Shown: positions 1 to 7,621, counted from the first letter of the stretch. The stretch: 64,000 nucleotides of DNA from Chryseobacterium sediminis (GCF_008386505.1 NZ_VUNZ01000001.1:496001-560000); one strand, 5' to 3'. Made by a program: numbers and translations. The notes: generated from the sequence alone by a model not told the origin.

Positions 1-2343
1 TTTACCAACGGAGAAACGAAAACAATCACTTTCGGAGATGATACATGTCTTTCAGCAATGCAAAAGATCTGTAACGAATTTAAAACAGACTTCTGGATTA
101 AATACGAAAACGGGAAATATGTTATTCATACCGGAGACTATGGAAAGAAAGTTCCAATTAAATTCGATTATGGAAAAGGTAAAGGGCTTTATTCTCTTTC
201 TCGAAATAACGTTGATGATAACGATATAGTAAACCGCCTTTATGTATTTGGGGGAACAAATAACATTCCGAATGAATACAGGAATTTCAGCAAAAGATTA
301 AAGTTACCAGGTGCCGACTATTTGGAGGATCAAAGCTCTATTGCTGGTTTTGGATTAAAAGAGGGTTCAATAACATTTGATGATATTTATCCACATCGAA
401 CTGGAAAGATTACTTCTTTAGGCGATACGAAATTTAAGTTCTCAGATTCCGCGATGGATTTTGATCTCAACGAGAAAGAAGCCGACGGAGTGACGACAAA
501 ATATCTTGTTGCAGGAACATCTGCCAAAGTACATTTCAATACCGGCAACCTGGCAGGATATGAGTTTGAGATCAAAAAAGGCGGCTATAACCATTCGACA
601 AAAACATTTGAAATTATTCCTTTCAAAAACGATCAGGGACAAAGCTTTCCGGATGAAAATTCTACTGCTTTTCAATTTGCTGTCGGTGATGAATACGTGA
701 TTTTGGATATAGTTATGCCGAAAACATATATCGACAATGCAGAGAATGAATTGCTACAGAAAGGACTGGAGCAGTTTGAGCTAAACAAAAACGCTAAGGT
801 TTCATACGATCTGAATGTTGATCCGGCTTACATGGAAAAAATTGGAGTGGGGAAATTTGATATTGGCGATTACATACAGGTATATGATCCGGTTTTGGGA
901 ATCGATAAGGTTCTTCGTGTAAATCAGACTACAATTGATTTCATCCAAAGTGGAGACTATAATCCTTACCGTACTAAAATAGTAATAGCAGATTCCTACG
1001 AGATAAACTATGCATCACAGATTGTGTTAGATATAAAGCAGATCAAAAATGTAATGTCTATTACGAATCTGGGACAGATCAATTATTCAAAGCTGGGGCT
1101 TAAGACCACCGAAGAATTAAAGAATCTTGTTTTTGATACTGATGATTACTTTGATCCGGAGAACATTCGTCCGAACTCGATTGAAACAAACATGATTTCA
1201 GTCGGTGCCAGATCTCAACAGATTAGCTGCAGCGTTGTTTTTTACGTAATGTTTGAGAACGATAAGAATAAAGTAAAGGTAAATCCTGGAATCATCTATT
1301 CCCAGACTTTTGACAAAGAATGGAATATTCCAGAGAATACAGAAACTATCCCTGATGATCAATTTAGATACGTTTATGGCAAATGTTCTAAGACCGACCA
1401 GACCGGTGCAATTGTTTTTAGTCAGGAGCAATACAAATTCGATGCAGATGCTAATGATTATTACTTTTTAATAGGCATTCTTCATTCAGTAGTAGAAGGA
1501 GTGAGGGTATTATCCATTACTGTTGGGACAACTACCATAAACGGGGGGCTGATCAGAACCGGTATTATTTCTTCACTGGACGGGCAGATGACAATCAACC
1601 TGGACACGCAGGAAATCATAGGGAAAATTAAGTTTACTGATGGCTCAGACGGGTTTACGTCCATTGATAACGGACTGCTTATGACACAGGTTATAGAAGT
1701 CGGAAATGAAACCGAAAGAAATGCTTTTATATCGTCTGTCACAGATGCCGGTGGTGATAGTATCAGATTTGGAGCCGGCGCTGATTACGCTCATAAAAAT
1801 GATGCAGTATTTCAGGTTTTACAGAATGGGAAAATGATCTCAAAAAATGCAGAAATAAAAGGGAATATTGATGCGAATACCGGAACAATAGGCGGGGTTA
1901 ATGGATGGTATATTACGACTTCAACTCTTACAAGTACGACAGGAAAGATACTTTTCGGAACCGTAAATACAAATGGAGACCTCACAGATGGATTGATGAT
2001 TTCAAATGATGTTCATCCGAATAGCCAGTATATTGGAAACTTCATGATAAATTCTTCTAAAGATGCAGGCAATGTTATCAACACCGGAGCTTCAATAACC
2101 GCTACCGGCAACAATCTGGGAAATACAGCCTTGGAACTTTCGGCATCTGGTCCACAAGGCAATAACAATGCTATAACCGTTAATGATGGATTTATCTTTT
2201 TAAATAACATTGGAGGTAATGGATTCAAAGGGTTTAAAGTATATGTGCCTGCTTTAGGTGGTACGTTAGCAGAAGGTTATACGGGGCAAGTGACAATTGG
2301 AGGTACAATATGTTATTTCCAGAATGGACTTTTCATAGGGTAA
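1..2343 (+). CDS. prophage tail protein, 3' part
   Basis: The frame is open from base 1, so the gene begins before the window; the first in-window ATG at 58 is probably internal. About 780 residues are visible. The N-terminal third alternates beta-rich segments with DNDIVNRLYVFGGTNNIP, a pattern known from tail/baseplate hub proteins of Bacteroidota siphophages. The C-terminal part is rich in Gly, Thr, Asn and Ser with repeated 'GT..T' turns, as in fibre-like tail tips. It is followed directly by holin, spanin and lysozyme genes, which places it at the end of the structural module. Role in host recognition or tail assembly is inferred from composition and position only. Confidence 0.7.
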   Translation, partial: FTNGETKTITFGDDTCLSAMQKICNEFKTDFWIKYENGKYVIHTGDYGKKVPIKFDYGKGKGLYSLSRNNVDDNDIVNRLYVFGGTNNIPNEYRNFSKRLKLPGADYLEDQSSIAGFGLKEGSITFDDIYPHRTGKITSLGDTKFKFSDSAMDFDLNEKEADGVTTKYLVAGTSAKVHFNTGNLAGYEFEIKKGGYNHSTKTFEIIPFKNDQGQSFPDENSTAFQFAVGDEYVILDIVMPKTYIDNAENELLQKGLEQFELNKNAKVSYDLNVDPAYMEKIGVGKFDIGDYIQVYDPVLGIDKVLRVNQTTIDFIQSGDYNPYRTKIVIADSYEINYASQIVLDIKQIKNVMSITNLGQINYSKLGLKTTEELKNLVFDTDDYFDPENIRPNSIETNMISVGARSQQISCSVVFYVMFENDKNKVKVNPGIIYSQTFDKEWNIPENTETIPDDQFRYVYGKCSKTDQTGAIVFSQEQYKFDADANDYYFLIGILHSVVEGVRVLSITVGTTTINGGLIRTGIISSLDGQMTINLDTQEIIGKIKFTDGSDGFTSIDNGLLMTQVIEVGNETERNAFISSVTDAGGDSIRFGAGADYAHKNDAVFQVLQNGKMISKNAEIKGNIDANTGTIGGVNGWYITTSTLTSTTGKILFGTVNTNGDLTDGLMISNDVHPNSQYIGNFMINSSKDAGNVINTGASITATGNNLGNTALELSASGPQGNNNAITVNDGFIFLNNIGGNGFKGFKVYVPALGGTLAEGYTGQVTIGGTICYFQNGLFIG

Positions 2344-2368
2344 ATAAACAAAAACAATCATTATAACT

Positions 2369-2875
2369 ATGATATTAGAATTTTTAAAAGAGGATTACAG
2401 CGCAATTATCATGAAATTAATTGTTGTTGGTATTTTGTGGAGTGCTGTTTTAATAGCCATGATAATTGACTTTTATTTTGGCATTAGAAAAGCTAAACAG
2501 ATAGGTGAAATGCGAACTTCTGAAGGATATAAAAGAAGTGTTGCAAAATTTAACCATTATTTCGGGATGCTACTTTATGCATTCATTTTTGATGCGATAG
2601 TTCCAATAACTTATTTTTTTGAGTTTCCAATATCTGCTGTTCCAATTGTGTCTCTTCTCGCAGCCGTTGTGCTTGTTTTTACTGAAGCAAAATCGGTTCA
2701 GGAAAAAGCTGAAAATAAACTAAGGAGAAAAACCAATGCTTCAATGGTTCAAGTTCTTGAACTTCTTGAAAAGAGAGAAGATGTACTTCATGATTTATTA
2801 TCGAATTACAAAAAACAAAACGAAAATGAGAACAGCAATACTGATAACAATATTAATAATTCTGACGGGGTGTAG
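2369..2875 (+). CDS. phage holin-like membrane protein
   Basis: 168 residues with three hydrophobic segments at about 15-38, 66-85 and 88-108, then a charged C-terminal tail (coiled region rich in K, E and N). Size, topology and position just ahead of a spanin and a lysozyme fit a holin that opens the inner membrane so the endolysin can reach peptidoglycan. It starts 26 bases after the tail gene and its 3' end overlaps the spanin start at 2826 by 50 bases, suggesting coupled translation. The family was not identified from a motif; the call rests on topology and context. Confidence 0.6.
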   Translation: MILEFLKEDYSAIIMKLIVVGILWSAVLIAMIIDFYFGIRKAKQIGEMRTSEGYKRSVAKFNHYFGMLLYAFIFDAIVPITYFFEFPISAVPIVSLLAAVVLVFTEAKSVQEKAENKLRRKTNASMVQVLELLEKREDVLHDLLSNYKKQNENENSNTDNNINNSDGV

Positions 2876-3389
2876 GACAAAAAAAGTAATCACATCAAAA
2901 AGCGCAGAAATTGAGCAAATTCAACAAACATCATCGGCAAAAGTAGAAAGTAAAGTTGAAAAAGCAGAGGATAAGCAACAATCAAAACAGTCTGAGATCC
3001 TGGAACAAAAAAAAGATAATGTAACTGATTTTGAGGTTAAAGGAAAAGCTGAGACAGGAAAGCCGATTGAAATCTACAATATTGAAAACGGTGATACCTT
3101 GCAAGCCATTAGAGTTAATGGTAATGCAGATGTTCACATAAGGACAAAATCATCTCAACTGGACCATGTAAAAAAAGAATATAATTCAGAATCCTTCATA
3201 GGAAGATTCAAAGAATTCTCTGAAAATATTGTTGAAGAAAATAATATTAAAAAAAGAGTTCAGGAAGTAAAACAGAAAACCAAGGAAATAAAAGCTACAG
3301 GCTTTCAGGCTGGATTTTGGGTTATTATGGCAATATTGGGAGTAGTGGCAATAGTAATATTTGGAATCTATAAATATTTTAAGAAATGA
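2826..3389 (+). CDS. u-spanin-like lipoprotein (one-component spanin)
   Basis: The open frame extends to an ATG at 2736, but the ATG at 2826 is preferred because it starts a lipoprotein signal: MRTAILITIL followed by lipobox LTGC with Cys16. The mature part is highly charged and likely coiled (K/E/Q-rich, residues 20-60). A single membrane helix lies at about 160-182 and ends YKYFKK. A lipid anchor at the N-terminus plus a transmembrane helix at the C-terminus is the architecture of unimolecular spanins such as T1 gp11, which fuse inner and outer membranes in the last step of lysis. It overlaps the holin gene by 50 bases and the methyltransferase start by an ATGA. Confidence 0.6.
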   Translation: MRTAILITILIILTGCRTKKVITSKSAEIEQIQQTSSAKVESKVEKAEDKQQSKQSEILEQKKDNVTDFEVKGKAETGKPIEIYNIENGDTLQAIRVNGNADVHIRTKSSQLDHVKKEYNSESFIGRFKEFSENIVEENNIKKRVQEVKQKTKEIKATGFQAGFWVIMAILGVVAIVIFGIYKYFKK

Positions 3390-4405
3390 AAAACATTCAA
3401 CTATATAACGAAGATAACCTGGAATTAATGAAAAGACTTCCAGATGAAAGTATAGATGTGATTTGTATTGATCCTCCGTACTTGTATTTGAAAAATCAGA
3501 AGCTTGAGCGCCCGTTCGATGAACATAAGTTTTTCTCAGAGTGTGCAAGGTTATTAACTAAAAATGGATTCATTGTTATGTTTGGCCGTGGAGAAAGTTT
3601 TTACCGATGGAATACTTTACTTGAGAATATTAGAAAGTATAAAAACGAATATGTTATTGTTGATAAAAAAATTACGGCTGTCAATAATGCATATATTGAT
3701 ATAGTTTTAAGCTACAATGGTATTGATGTTACGAATGATAAATCATTCAAAAAGGTTTTTAATTTCAAAGAAGAAATTGTTTGGGATAAAAGTCAAAACT
3801 CGATACCAGCCGCTCCAATTTTGAGAATACATGAATTGGTCAATATTTATACGAAAGGATCTGGCAAATTAAATAATGTTAAAATCCCATATCTAGAAGC
3901 AAAAAAACATAATATTGACGGGGTAATTCAAGACGTTAAAAGGATTAAATCAGCTATAAATTCAAAAGAATTTGAAGATATAGAACATTTCCTTAACACT
4001 GGCGAGATTATATATACTGAGAAAAAATCTAAAAATCATATGAAAAATGCTTTTCATGATAGAAGTAGAGGACTTGCCACATTAAGGACAATTCAAAACG
4101 GAATGAAGGAAAAAACAATAATTAGAGAATTACGAGACCATTATAACACAATACATCCTACACAAAAACCAGTAAGTCTTTTAGTGCGTCTTTTAGCCCT
4201 TGTTATTCCAGAATCAAAGCCACATAATGAAATTGTAATTGCTGACTTTTTCGGAGGTTCCATGAGTTGTATGGAAGCTGTACACAATATGGGAATGAAA
4301 GGAATCGCTTGTGAGATTGATCAGGAGTATTTTGAATTAGGAAAAGCGAGAATTGAAAATTTGATTCCGGTTCAAGAAGAGTTGTTTAAAAGAGAGGTTG
4401 TTTAA
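3386..4405 (+). CDS. phage DNA adenine methyltransferase (N4/N6 class)
   Basis: 339 residues. The catalytic motif DPPY is at residues 29-32, near the N-terminus, and the AdoMet-binding motif DFFGGS near the C-terminus follows HPTQKP, so the domain order is catalytic motif, target recognition region, AdoMet motif (beta class). DPPY favours N6-adenine methylation. The start ATG shares four bases with the spanin stop. No restriction partner is adjacent, so an orphan methyltransferase that shields phage DNA from host restriction is the likely role. Its place between spanin and lysozyme inside the lysis block is unusual. Confidence 0.85.
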   Translation: MKNIQLYNEDNLELMKRLPDESIDVICIDPPYLYLKNQKLERPFDEHKFFSECARLLTKNGFIVMFGRGESFYRWNTLLENIRKYKNEYVIVDKKITAVNNAYIDIVLSYNGIDVTNDKSFKKVFNFKEEIVWDKSQNSIPAAPILRIHELVNIYTKGSGKLNNVKIPYLEAKKHNIDGVIQDVKRIKSAINSKEFEDIEHFLNTGEIIYTEKKSKNHMKNAFHDRSRGLATLRTIQNGMKEKTIIRELRDHYNTIHPTQKPVSLLVRLLALVIPESKPHNEIVIADFFGGSMSCMEAVHNMGMKGIACEIDQEYFELGKARIENLIPVQEELFKREVV

Positions 4406-4421
4406 TTTAAAATAGAATAAA

Positions 4422-4862
4422 ATGAAAACATCACAAAAAGGAATTAATCTGATTGTATCATTTGAAGGCTTCAGTGCTAAGCCTTATCTGGATTCTGCCG
4501 GAATTCCGACAATAGGATATGGCAGCACTTACTATCCGGGAGGAAAGAAAGTAACCATGAAAGATCCTGCAATCACAAAAGAAAAAGGAATTGAGCTGTT
4601 CGCTGTAGTTCTGCCAACTTATGAAAAGATTGTCAATTCAAAAGTAAAAGTTCCACTTACCCAGAATCAGTTTGATGCCCTCGTTTCGCACACTTACAAT
4701 ACCGGAGGTTCCGATGGATTATTTTCTTTGATTAATAAAAAAGCTGCAGATTCGGAAATACGAAAATGGTTCACTACGAAATATATTACAGCCGGAGGAA
4801 AAACTTTAAACGGTTTGATCCGTAGAAGAAAAGCGGAAGCAGATTTGTTCTTTGCGAAATAA
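4422..4862 (+). CDS. phage lysozyme, GH24 endolysin
   Basis: 146 residues, typical of T4-type lysozymes. The catalytic triad pattern E-(8)-D-(5)-T is visible: Glu15 in SFEGF, Asp24 in YLDSAG and Thr30 in PTIGYG. The C-terminal LNGLIRRRKAEADLF matches the conserved end of the family. It cleaves the glycan strand of peptidoglycan. No signal peptide is present, so release to the periplasm should depend on the upstream holin. It starts 16 bases after the methyltransferase stop and is the last gene of the lysis block. Confidence 0.92.
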   Translation: MKTSQKGINLIVSFEGFSAKPYLDSAGIPTIGYGSTYYPGGKKVTMKDPAITKEKGIELFAVVLPTYEKIVNSKVKVPLTQNQFDALVSHTYNTGGSDGLFSLINKKAADSEIRKWFTTKYITAGGKTLNGLIRRRKAEADLFFAK

Positions 4863-4911
4863 GCAGAAGTATTACAAGACCGTTTTTAAATAAGGGTATT
4901 AATAAATTACT

Positions 4912-4919
4912 ATATTTAC
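4912..4919 (+). promoter_or_regulatory. -7-like element before the nuclease unit
   Basis: TATATTTA, one base from the Bacteroidota -7 consensus TANNTTTG, lies four bases before the ATG of the 97-residue ORF. No clear -33 TTG at the right spacing was found. It suggests that the 97-residue ORF and the nuclease can be transcribed separately from the lysis genes. If it is the real -7, transcription would start at or inside the ORF, so it is a weak call. Confidence 0.25.
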
Positions 4920-4922
4920 GTT

Positions 4923-5216
4923 ATGACATTATCACAGGACCAAATTAATATGTTACGAACTTTCGGTTTTAAATCTAGAGGGAATAAATCATTTTCTTTC
5001 ACTAGCTTTTATCTCCAAACTATTAGTATTAATGTTTTGGAAGATTCTTTGCAGCTAGTTATTGATGGAAATAGGATATATGGTACTGATTTGTCATTTG
5101 ATGATGTATTAAAAATAGTAACCATATTATACCCAGATGAAAGCAGGAAAAGAATACGAGCTTTTAATAGCGAATATGTATCAAAGTCTAGAGCCCAATG
5201 CATTAGTGACACATGA
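4923..5216 (+). CDS. hypothetical protein, overlaps nuclease gene
   Basis: 97 residues, no signal peptide or membrane helix, no recognised family. Its last 80 bases overlap the start of the Mrr-like nuclease in another frame, and the two share strand and likely transcript. The C-terminal end (ESRKRIRAFNSEYVSKSRAQ) is basic, which is partly forced by the overlap. It could be a small partner or regulator of the nuclease, or a translational feeder for it. Function unknown. Confidence 0.55.
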   Translation: MTLSQDQINMLRTFGFKSRGNKSFSFTSFYLQTISINVLEDSLQLVIDGNRIYGTDLSFDDVLKIVTILYPDESRKRIRAFNSEYVSKSRAQCISDT

Positions 5217-6153
5217 TGATCATATTTTTGATGATCGAGGAAAAATAATGAGACAAATAGATGTTTCTATAAAATATAAATTTGCTGGTGCTGATCACCT
5301 TATAATTGTTCAAGCGAAAGATCACAAGCATAAAGCAGATATTGCTATTGTAGACCAATTTAGGCAAGTCATAACAGATACAAAAGCAAATAAAGGTATA
5401 CTAGTATGTTCTAACGGCTTTACGAAAGCAGCTATTACGAAAGCAGAAAGTTATGGTATTGAATGTTTAACTGTCCATTCAGCAATAAATAAGAAATGGG
5501 AAACATTGTTAAAAATTCCTGTTCGTAAGGTTATTAATGAGTTTGGATTAAATATGAATTTTACTTTGGCAATTCCGGTCAATAAAATGGAAGGTTTTAA
5601 TATGCCTGCAGATACATTTTCGTACGATAAAAAGAATGTTGTTGTAATCTGCGATATTATTAATGATCATATATTTGGAAAGCTGGGATGGGAATATATA
5701 AAGAAACAAAAAAATATCAGAATAGATCTAAGTAAAATTGAACTATATCATTACGCTAACTCCGAAATGGTTCCAGTTACAGGAGGATTTATTGAAATAA
5801 ATTATATAAAAAGCTCAACTAAACAATTTTATATAACACCCAAAAATTACATTTATTCTAAAGATCATATTAAAGATAAAGGAACGCTGCATAACATGAC
5901 AATTACGCAAGATATTTTAGATAATATCGTAACGGGCGACAATGAAAATGACAAAGATGTTAAAGAAGACCCTATAATTACTTTAACAACTTTTGGGTTC
6001 AATAATATGGAAACTTTTTTCAGTAACTTTTCTTTCAATGTAAAGGGGGAAATAGAAGGAGATTTTTTCACGAAAGAAAATATCTTAATGAAGAATGACG
6101 AAAGAGGAAGGGAAGTTGTTCAAATAGAACGCATTTTAAAGAGAGGTAAATAA
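5137..6153 (+). CDS. Mrr-like restriction endonuclease-fold protein
   Basis: 338 residues. The N-terminal 120 residues show the Mrr-type PD-(D/E)XK pattern: GKEYELLIA helix at 4-12, Asp42 in RQIDVS and Gln59-Ala-Lys61 in IIVQAKDH, then IAIVDQFRQVI and GILVCSNGFTKAA. The QxK form of the last motif is typical of Mrr_cat nucleases, which cut modified or foreign DNA. Residues about 130-338 match nothing I recognise and could sense the target. No membrane helices. The gene sits between the endolysin and the integrase, ends at a strong terminator, and probably protects the lysogen against other phages (inference). Alternative: recombination or DNA-processing nuclease of the phage. Confidence 0.7.
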   Translation: MKAGKEYELLIANMYQSLEPNALVTHDDHIFDDRGKIMRQIDVSIKYKFAGADHLIIVQAKDHKHKADIAIVDQFRQVITDTKANKGILVCSNGFTKAAITKAESYGIECLTVHSAINKKWETLLKIPVRKVINEFGLNMNFTLAIPVNKMEGFNMPADTFSYDKKNVVVICDIINDHIFGKLGWEYIKKQKNIRIDLSKIELYHYANSEMVPVTGGFIEINYIKSSTKQFYITPKNYIYSKDHIKDKGTLHNMTITQDILDNIVTGDNENDKDVKEDPIITLTTFGFNNMETFFSNFSFNVKGEIEGDFFTKENILMKNDERGREVVQIERILKRGK

Positions 6154-6155
6154 GA

Positions 6156-6187
6156 AATCCCCACTGTTAGGTGGGGATTGTTTTTAT
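6156..6187. terminator. bidirectional terminator after nuclease gene
   Basis: AATCCCCAC and GTGGGGATT form a 9-bp perfect stem with a 6-base loop, followed by a T run (and an A-rich stretch before it). It closes the nuclease unit and can also end the 73-residue gene coming from the other strand. Confidence 0.85.
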
Positions 6188-6405
6188 TTGATCACAACGT
6201 ATCCTGAAAATTTGCCTGATGAATGCACTGTGACTATATGTGTAATAATTGTGGGATAGGCATTTAATACCGCAACATCTGTATCCATATATTGATAAAC
6301 TTGAACTATAGGCTTATCTTGTTTGTCTTCTAAGTTAATTTCAAATTCTAACTTATAGCCTCCTTTAATTTCTTCCCAATCTTCTGAGGTAAATTCGTGT
6401 GTCAT
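6184..6405 (-). CDS. small hypothetical protein
   Basis: 73 residues, starting MTHEFTSEDWEEIKGGYKLEF; acidic N-terminus and beta-rich remainder, no membrane helix or signal. It is the only minus-strand candidate inside the right part of the prophage apart from the integrase, and it converges with the nuclease gene on a shared terminator. No family recognised. Coding is supported by its uninterrupted length, balanced composition and terminator position; function unknown. Confidence 0.5.
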   Translation of the reverse strand: MTHEFTSEDWEEIKGGYKLEFEINLEDKQDKPIVQVYQYMDTDVAVLNAYPTIITHIVTVHSSGKFSGYVVIK

Positions 6406-6491
6406 AATTATTCATTTTTCGTTAAGCAGCCAATATACAAACAATTCAAACTAATGCGTTACGGTTTCCCGTAGAGTTATACCTACATACT

Positions 6492-6517
6492 ATCCGTATA
6501 TTTACGGAGTTTTTTTA
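6492..6517 (+). terminator. hairpin plus T run
   Basis: TCCGTA and TACGGA pair around a 4-base loop and are followed by seven to eight T. No gene ends here on the plus strand, so it should end a short noncoding transcript. Confidence 0.55.
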
Positions 6518-6548
6518 AGAGACAAGAACAAGTCAGTTTTTTTAAGTG

Positions 6549-6574
6549 TCCTTCCTTCGGGAAGGATTTTTTTT
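6549..6574 (+). terminator. hairpin TCCTTCC-TTCG-GGAAGGA plus T run
   Basis: Seven-bp perfect stem closed by a stable TTCG tetraloop and followed by eight T. Only about 35 bases separate it from the previous terminator, too short for a coding unit. Confidence 0.7.
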
Positions 6575-6582
6575 GTAGAAAT

Positions 6583-6736
6583 AAAAACTCTCCTTATTAG
6601 GGGAGAGCCGATTGTACTGTAAGATTGTACAACATTTATTATTAGAAAGTAAATGTATGCGTGAATGAATTTTATTTATATGCTTGCGATCATACGTTTC
6701 TATTTTTTATTGTCGTATATGTATAATAAATAAAAT
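6583..6736 (-). ncRNA. candidate small antisense RNA
   Basis: On the minus strand a perfect -7 element TATTTTTG lies at 6750-6743. About 150 bases downstream (6607-6583) CTCTCC and GGAGAG form a stem followed by TTTTTAT. Between them is a second small stem, TTGTAC/GTACAA. The predicted RNA fully covers the 22-codon plus-strand ORF at 6665-6733. No matching -33 TTG was found. Promoter and terminator are seen; expression and role are inferred. Confidence 0.3.
6665..6733 (+). CDS. 22-residue hydrophobic peptide ORF (candidate)
   Basis: MNFIYMLAIIRFYFLLSYMY plus two residues: almost entirely hydrophobic and long enough for one membrane helix. It lies opposite the candidate small RNA and upstream of a rightward terminator at 6852. 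The arrangement resembles type I toxin-antitoxin loci, in which a small membrane peptide is silenced by antisense RNA. AT-rich DNA readily produces such peptides by chance, and no promoter was clear on the plus strand. Confidence 0.2.
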   Translation: MNFIYMLAIIRFYFLLSYMYNK

Positions 6737-6851
6737 ATACCACAAAAATAAAGATTTCATTAATAGGTGATTAATTTGGCATATTGGTTGATGTGATTAT
6801 GAAAGCTTATTTAACACCAAATCTTATCTCATAATTCATTTTACACTTTTG

Positions 6852-6876
6852 ACCTCCTAATGCCTGGGAGGTTTTT
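6852..6876 (+). terminator. hairpin plus T run
   Basis: ACCTCC and GGAGGT pair (loop about 9 bases) and are followed by five T. It could end a transcript carrying the 22-codon ORF. Confidence 0.6.
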
Positions 6877-6935
6877 GATTTAAAATATTATATTTGATTT
6901 CTCATTTTCTATGAAATGAGTTAGTAATTAATATA

Positions 6936-6961
6936 TCCTCGATTTAGGTCGGGGATTTTTG
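6936..6961 (+). terminator. hairpin plus T run before the 72-residue gene
   Basis: TCCTCGA and TCGGGGA pair with one G-T wobble around TTTAGG, followed by five T. It isolates the next gene from upstream transcription. Confidence 0.6.
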
Positions 6962-6975
6962 TTTTAGTAACTTTA

Positions 6976-6990
6976 GGTAAAAATATTACC
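6976..6990. promoter_or_regulatory. inverted repeat abutting start codon (copy 1)
   Basis: GGTAAAAATATTACC: perfect GGTAA/TTACC arms around five bases, ending at the base before the ATG at 6991. A near copy sits in the same position before the SRAP gene (7622-7638). It could be an operator for a prophage regulator or an RNA hairpin that hides the start codon. Confidence 0.45.
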
Positions 6991-7209
6991 ATGGAAATAG
7001 AAGGGATTGTTGTAAAAGTAAAGAAGCGATACACTAGAATCCGCCTCGATGATGGTTCCACTTTAGACCTTATGTATCGTAAGAGTGACAACTACATAGT
7101 TTCTGACTTAAAAAAAGGAGATTGGCTGAAAGCAACTGTAACAGTTAAGAAATATAGACTGTGGCGAATGAGGGTTGTAGGGTATTATCTGGATAAAGTG
7201 AAAGTATGA
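6991..7209 (+). CDS. small beta-rich protein (paralogue A)
   Basis: 72 residues: MEIEGIVVKVKKRYTRIRLD and onward, basic, alternating hydrophobic residues suggesting a small beta barrel such as an OB fold. It shares the start MEI.G.I..K and the later spacing of beta strands with the 102-residue protein at 7292, so the pair looks like diverged paralogues. No family recognised. The start is fixed by the inverted repeat directly before the ATG. A nucleic-acid-binding role is plausible from fold and charge but is inference. Confidence 0.6.
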   Translation: MEIEGIVVKVKKRYTRIRLDDGSTLDLMYRKSDNYIVSDLKKGDWLKATVTVKKYRLWRMRVVGYYLDKVKV

Positions 7210-7230
7210 TTATTTCTGCAAAAATTAAGA

Positions 7231-7272
7231 TTGTTACTAAATGTAACATTAATTATTTTGTAATTGTTACAT
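7231..7272. promoter_or_regulatory. repeated TTGTTAC/GTAAC sites, possible operator
   Basis: TTGTTAC occurs at 7231 and 7264. ATGTAAC at 7241-7247 and GTTACAT at 7266-7272 form an inverted pair spaced 18 bases apart, and GTTAC/GTAAC at 7233-7247 form another. They lie 20-60 bases upstream of the 102-residue gene, where an operator would be expected. Confidence 0.35.
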
Positions 7273-7291
7273 ATTGTAGCAATTTTGAAAC

Positions 7292-7600
7292 ATGGAAATT
7301 CGTGGCACAATTAAATCTAAACACATTAATCATGTGCGACTTATCACTTCAGATAAGAAGCAGGAAATTGACGTTTTCTACACGGAAAGCAAGAAGTTTG
7401 ATATTGAAGAGCTTGTTGAGAATGAGGTTGTTGTTTTCGATGTCACGTCTGAGTCAGTAGATTATTACGGTCTTAAATTGGCAAAGTTCTGGCTTTTAAG
7501 TATCATTTCTCCTAAAAATAAATTTGTCTATCAGGGAAAGAAGAGAAAAGGCGATAGCGAGAACAATGATCAAGGCTGGGCATATAGGCATCTGAAATAA
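7292..7600 (+). CDS. small beta-rich protein (paralogue B)
   Basis: 102 residues starting MEIRGTIKSKHINHVRLITS; the N-terminal 70 residues align by eye with the 72-residue protein at 6991 and are extended by a basic, flexible tail (YQGKKRKGDSENNDQGW). No signal peptide or membrane helix. No family recognised; a small OB-like nucleic-acid-binding fold is a guess. Its upstream region carries repeated TTGTTAC half-sites rather than the start-codon inverted repeat of its neighbours, so it may be regulated differently. Confidence 0.6.
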   Translation: MEIRGTIKSKHINHVRLITSDKKQEIDVFYTESKKFDIEELVENEVVVFDVTSESVDYYGLKLAKFWLLSIISPKNKFVYQGKKRKGDSENNDQGWAYRHLK

Positions 7601-7621
7601 TTGCATAATATTTGTATTTTA

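Larger units (their letters stand above)
6406..6990. other. hairpin-rich noncoding stretch in prophage
   Basis: 585 bases without a normal-sized gene but with five hairpins followed by T runs: four facing right (6492, 6549, 6852, 6936) and one facing left (6583). A further short hairpin TACGG-TTTC-CCGTA lies at 6459-6472. The density suggests several short transcripts rather than one untranslated region. Within it are a 22-codon hydrophobic ORF and a possible antisense RNA, listed separately. Confidence 0.5.

Noticed and set aside
3186..3548. 120-codon minus-strand frame over spanin and methyltransferase
   Set aside because: It crosses two well supported plus-strand genes, and its Phe/Tyr-rich sequence is typical of antisense shadow frames in AT-rich DNA.
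6690..6745. dif- or XerCD-like site (CGTATATGTATAATAAATA)
   Set aside because: Arms do not form the required inverted pair around a 6-bp centre, and the integrase found is a phage type with its expected att site on the other side.
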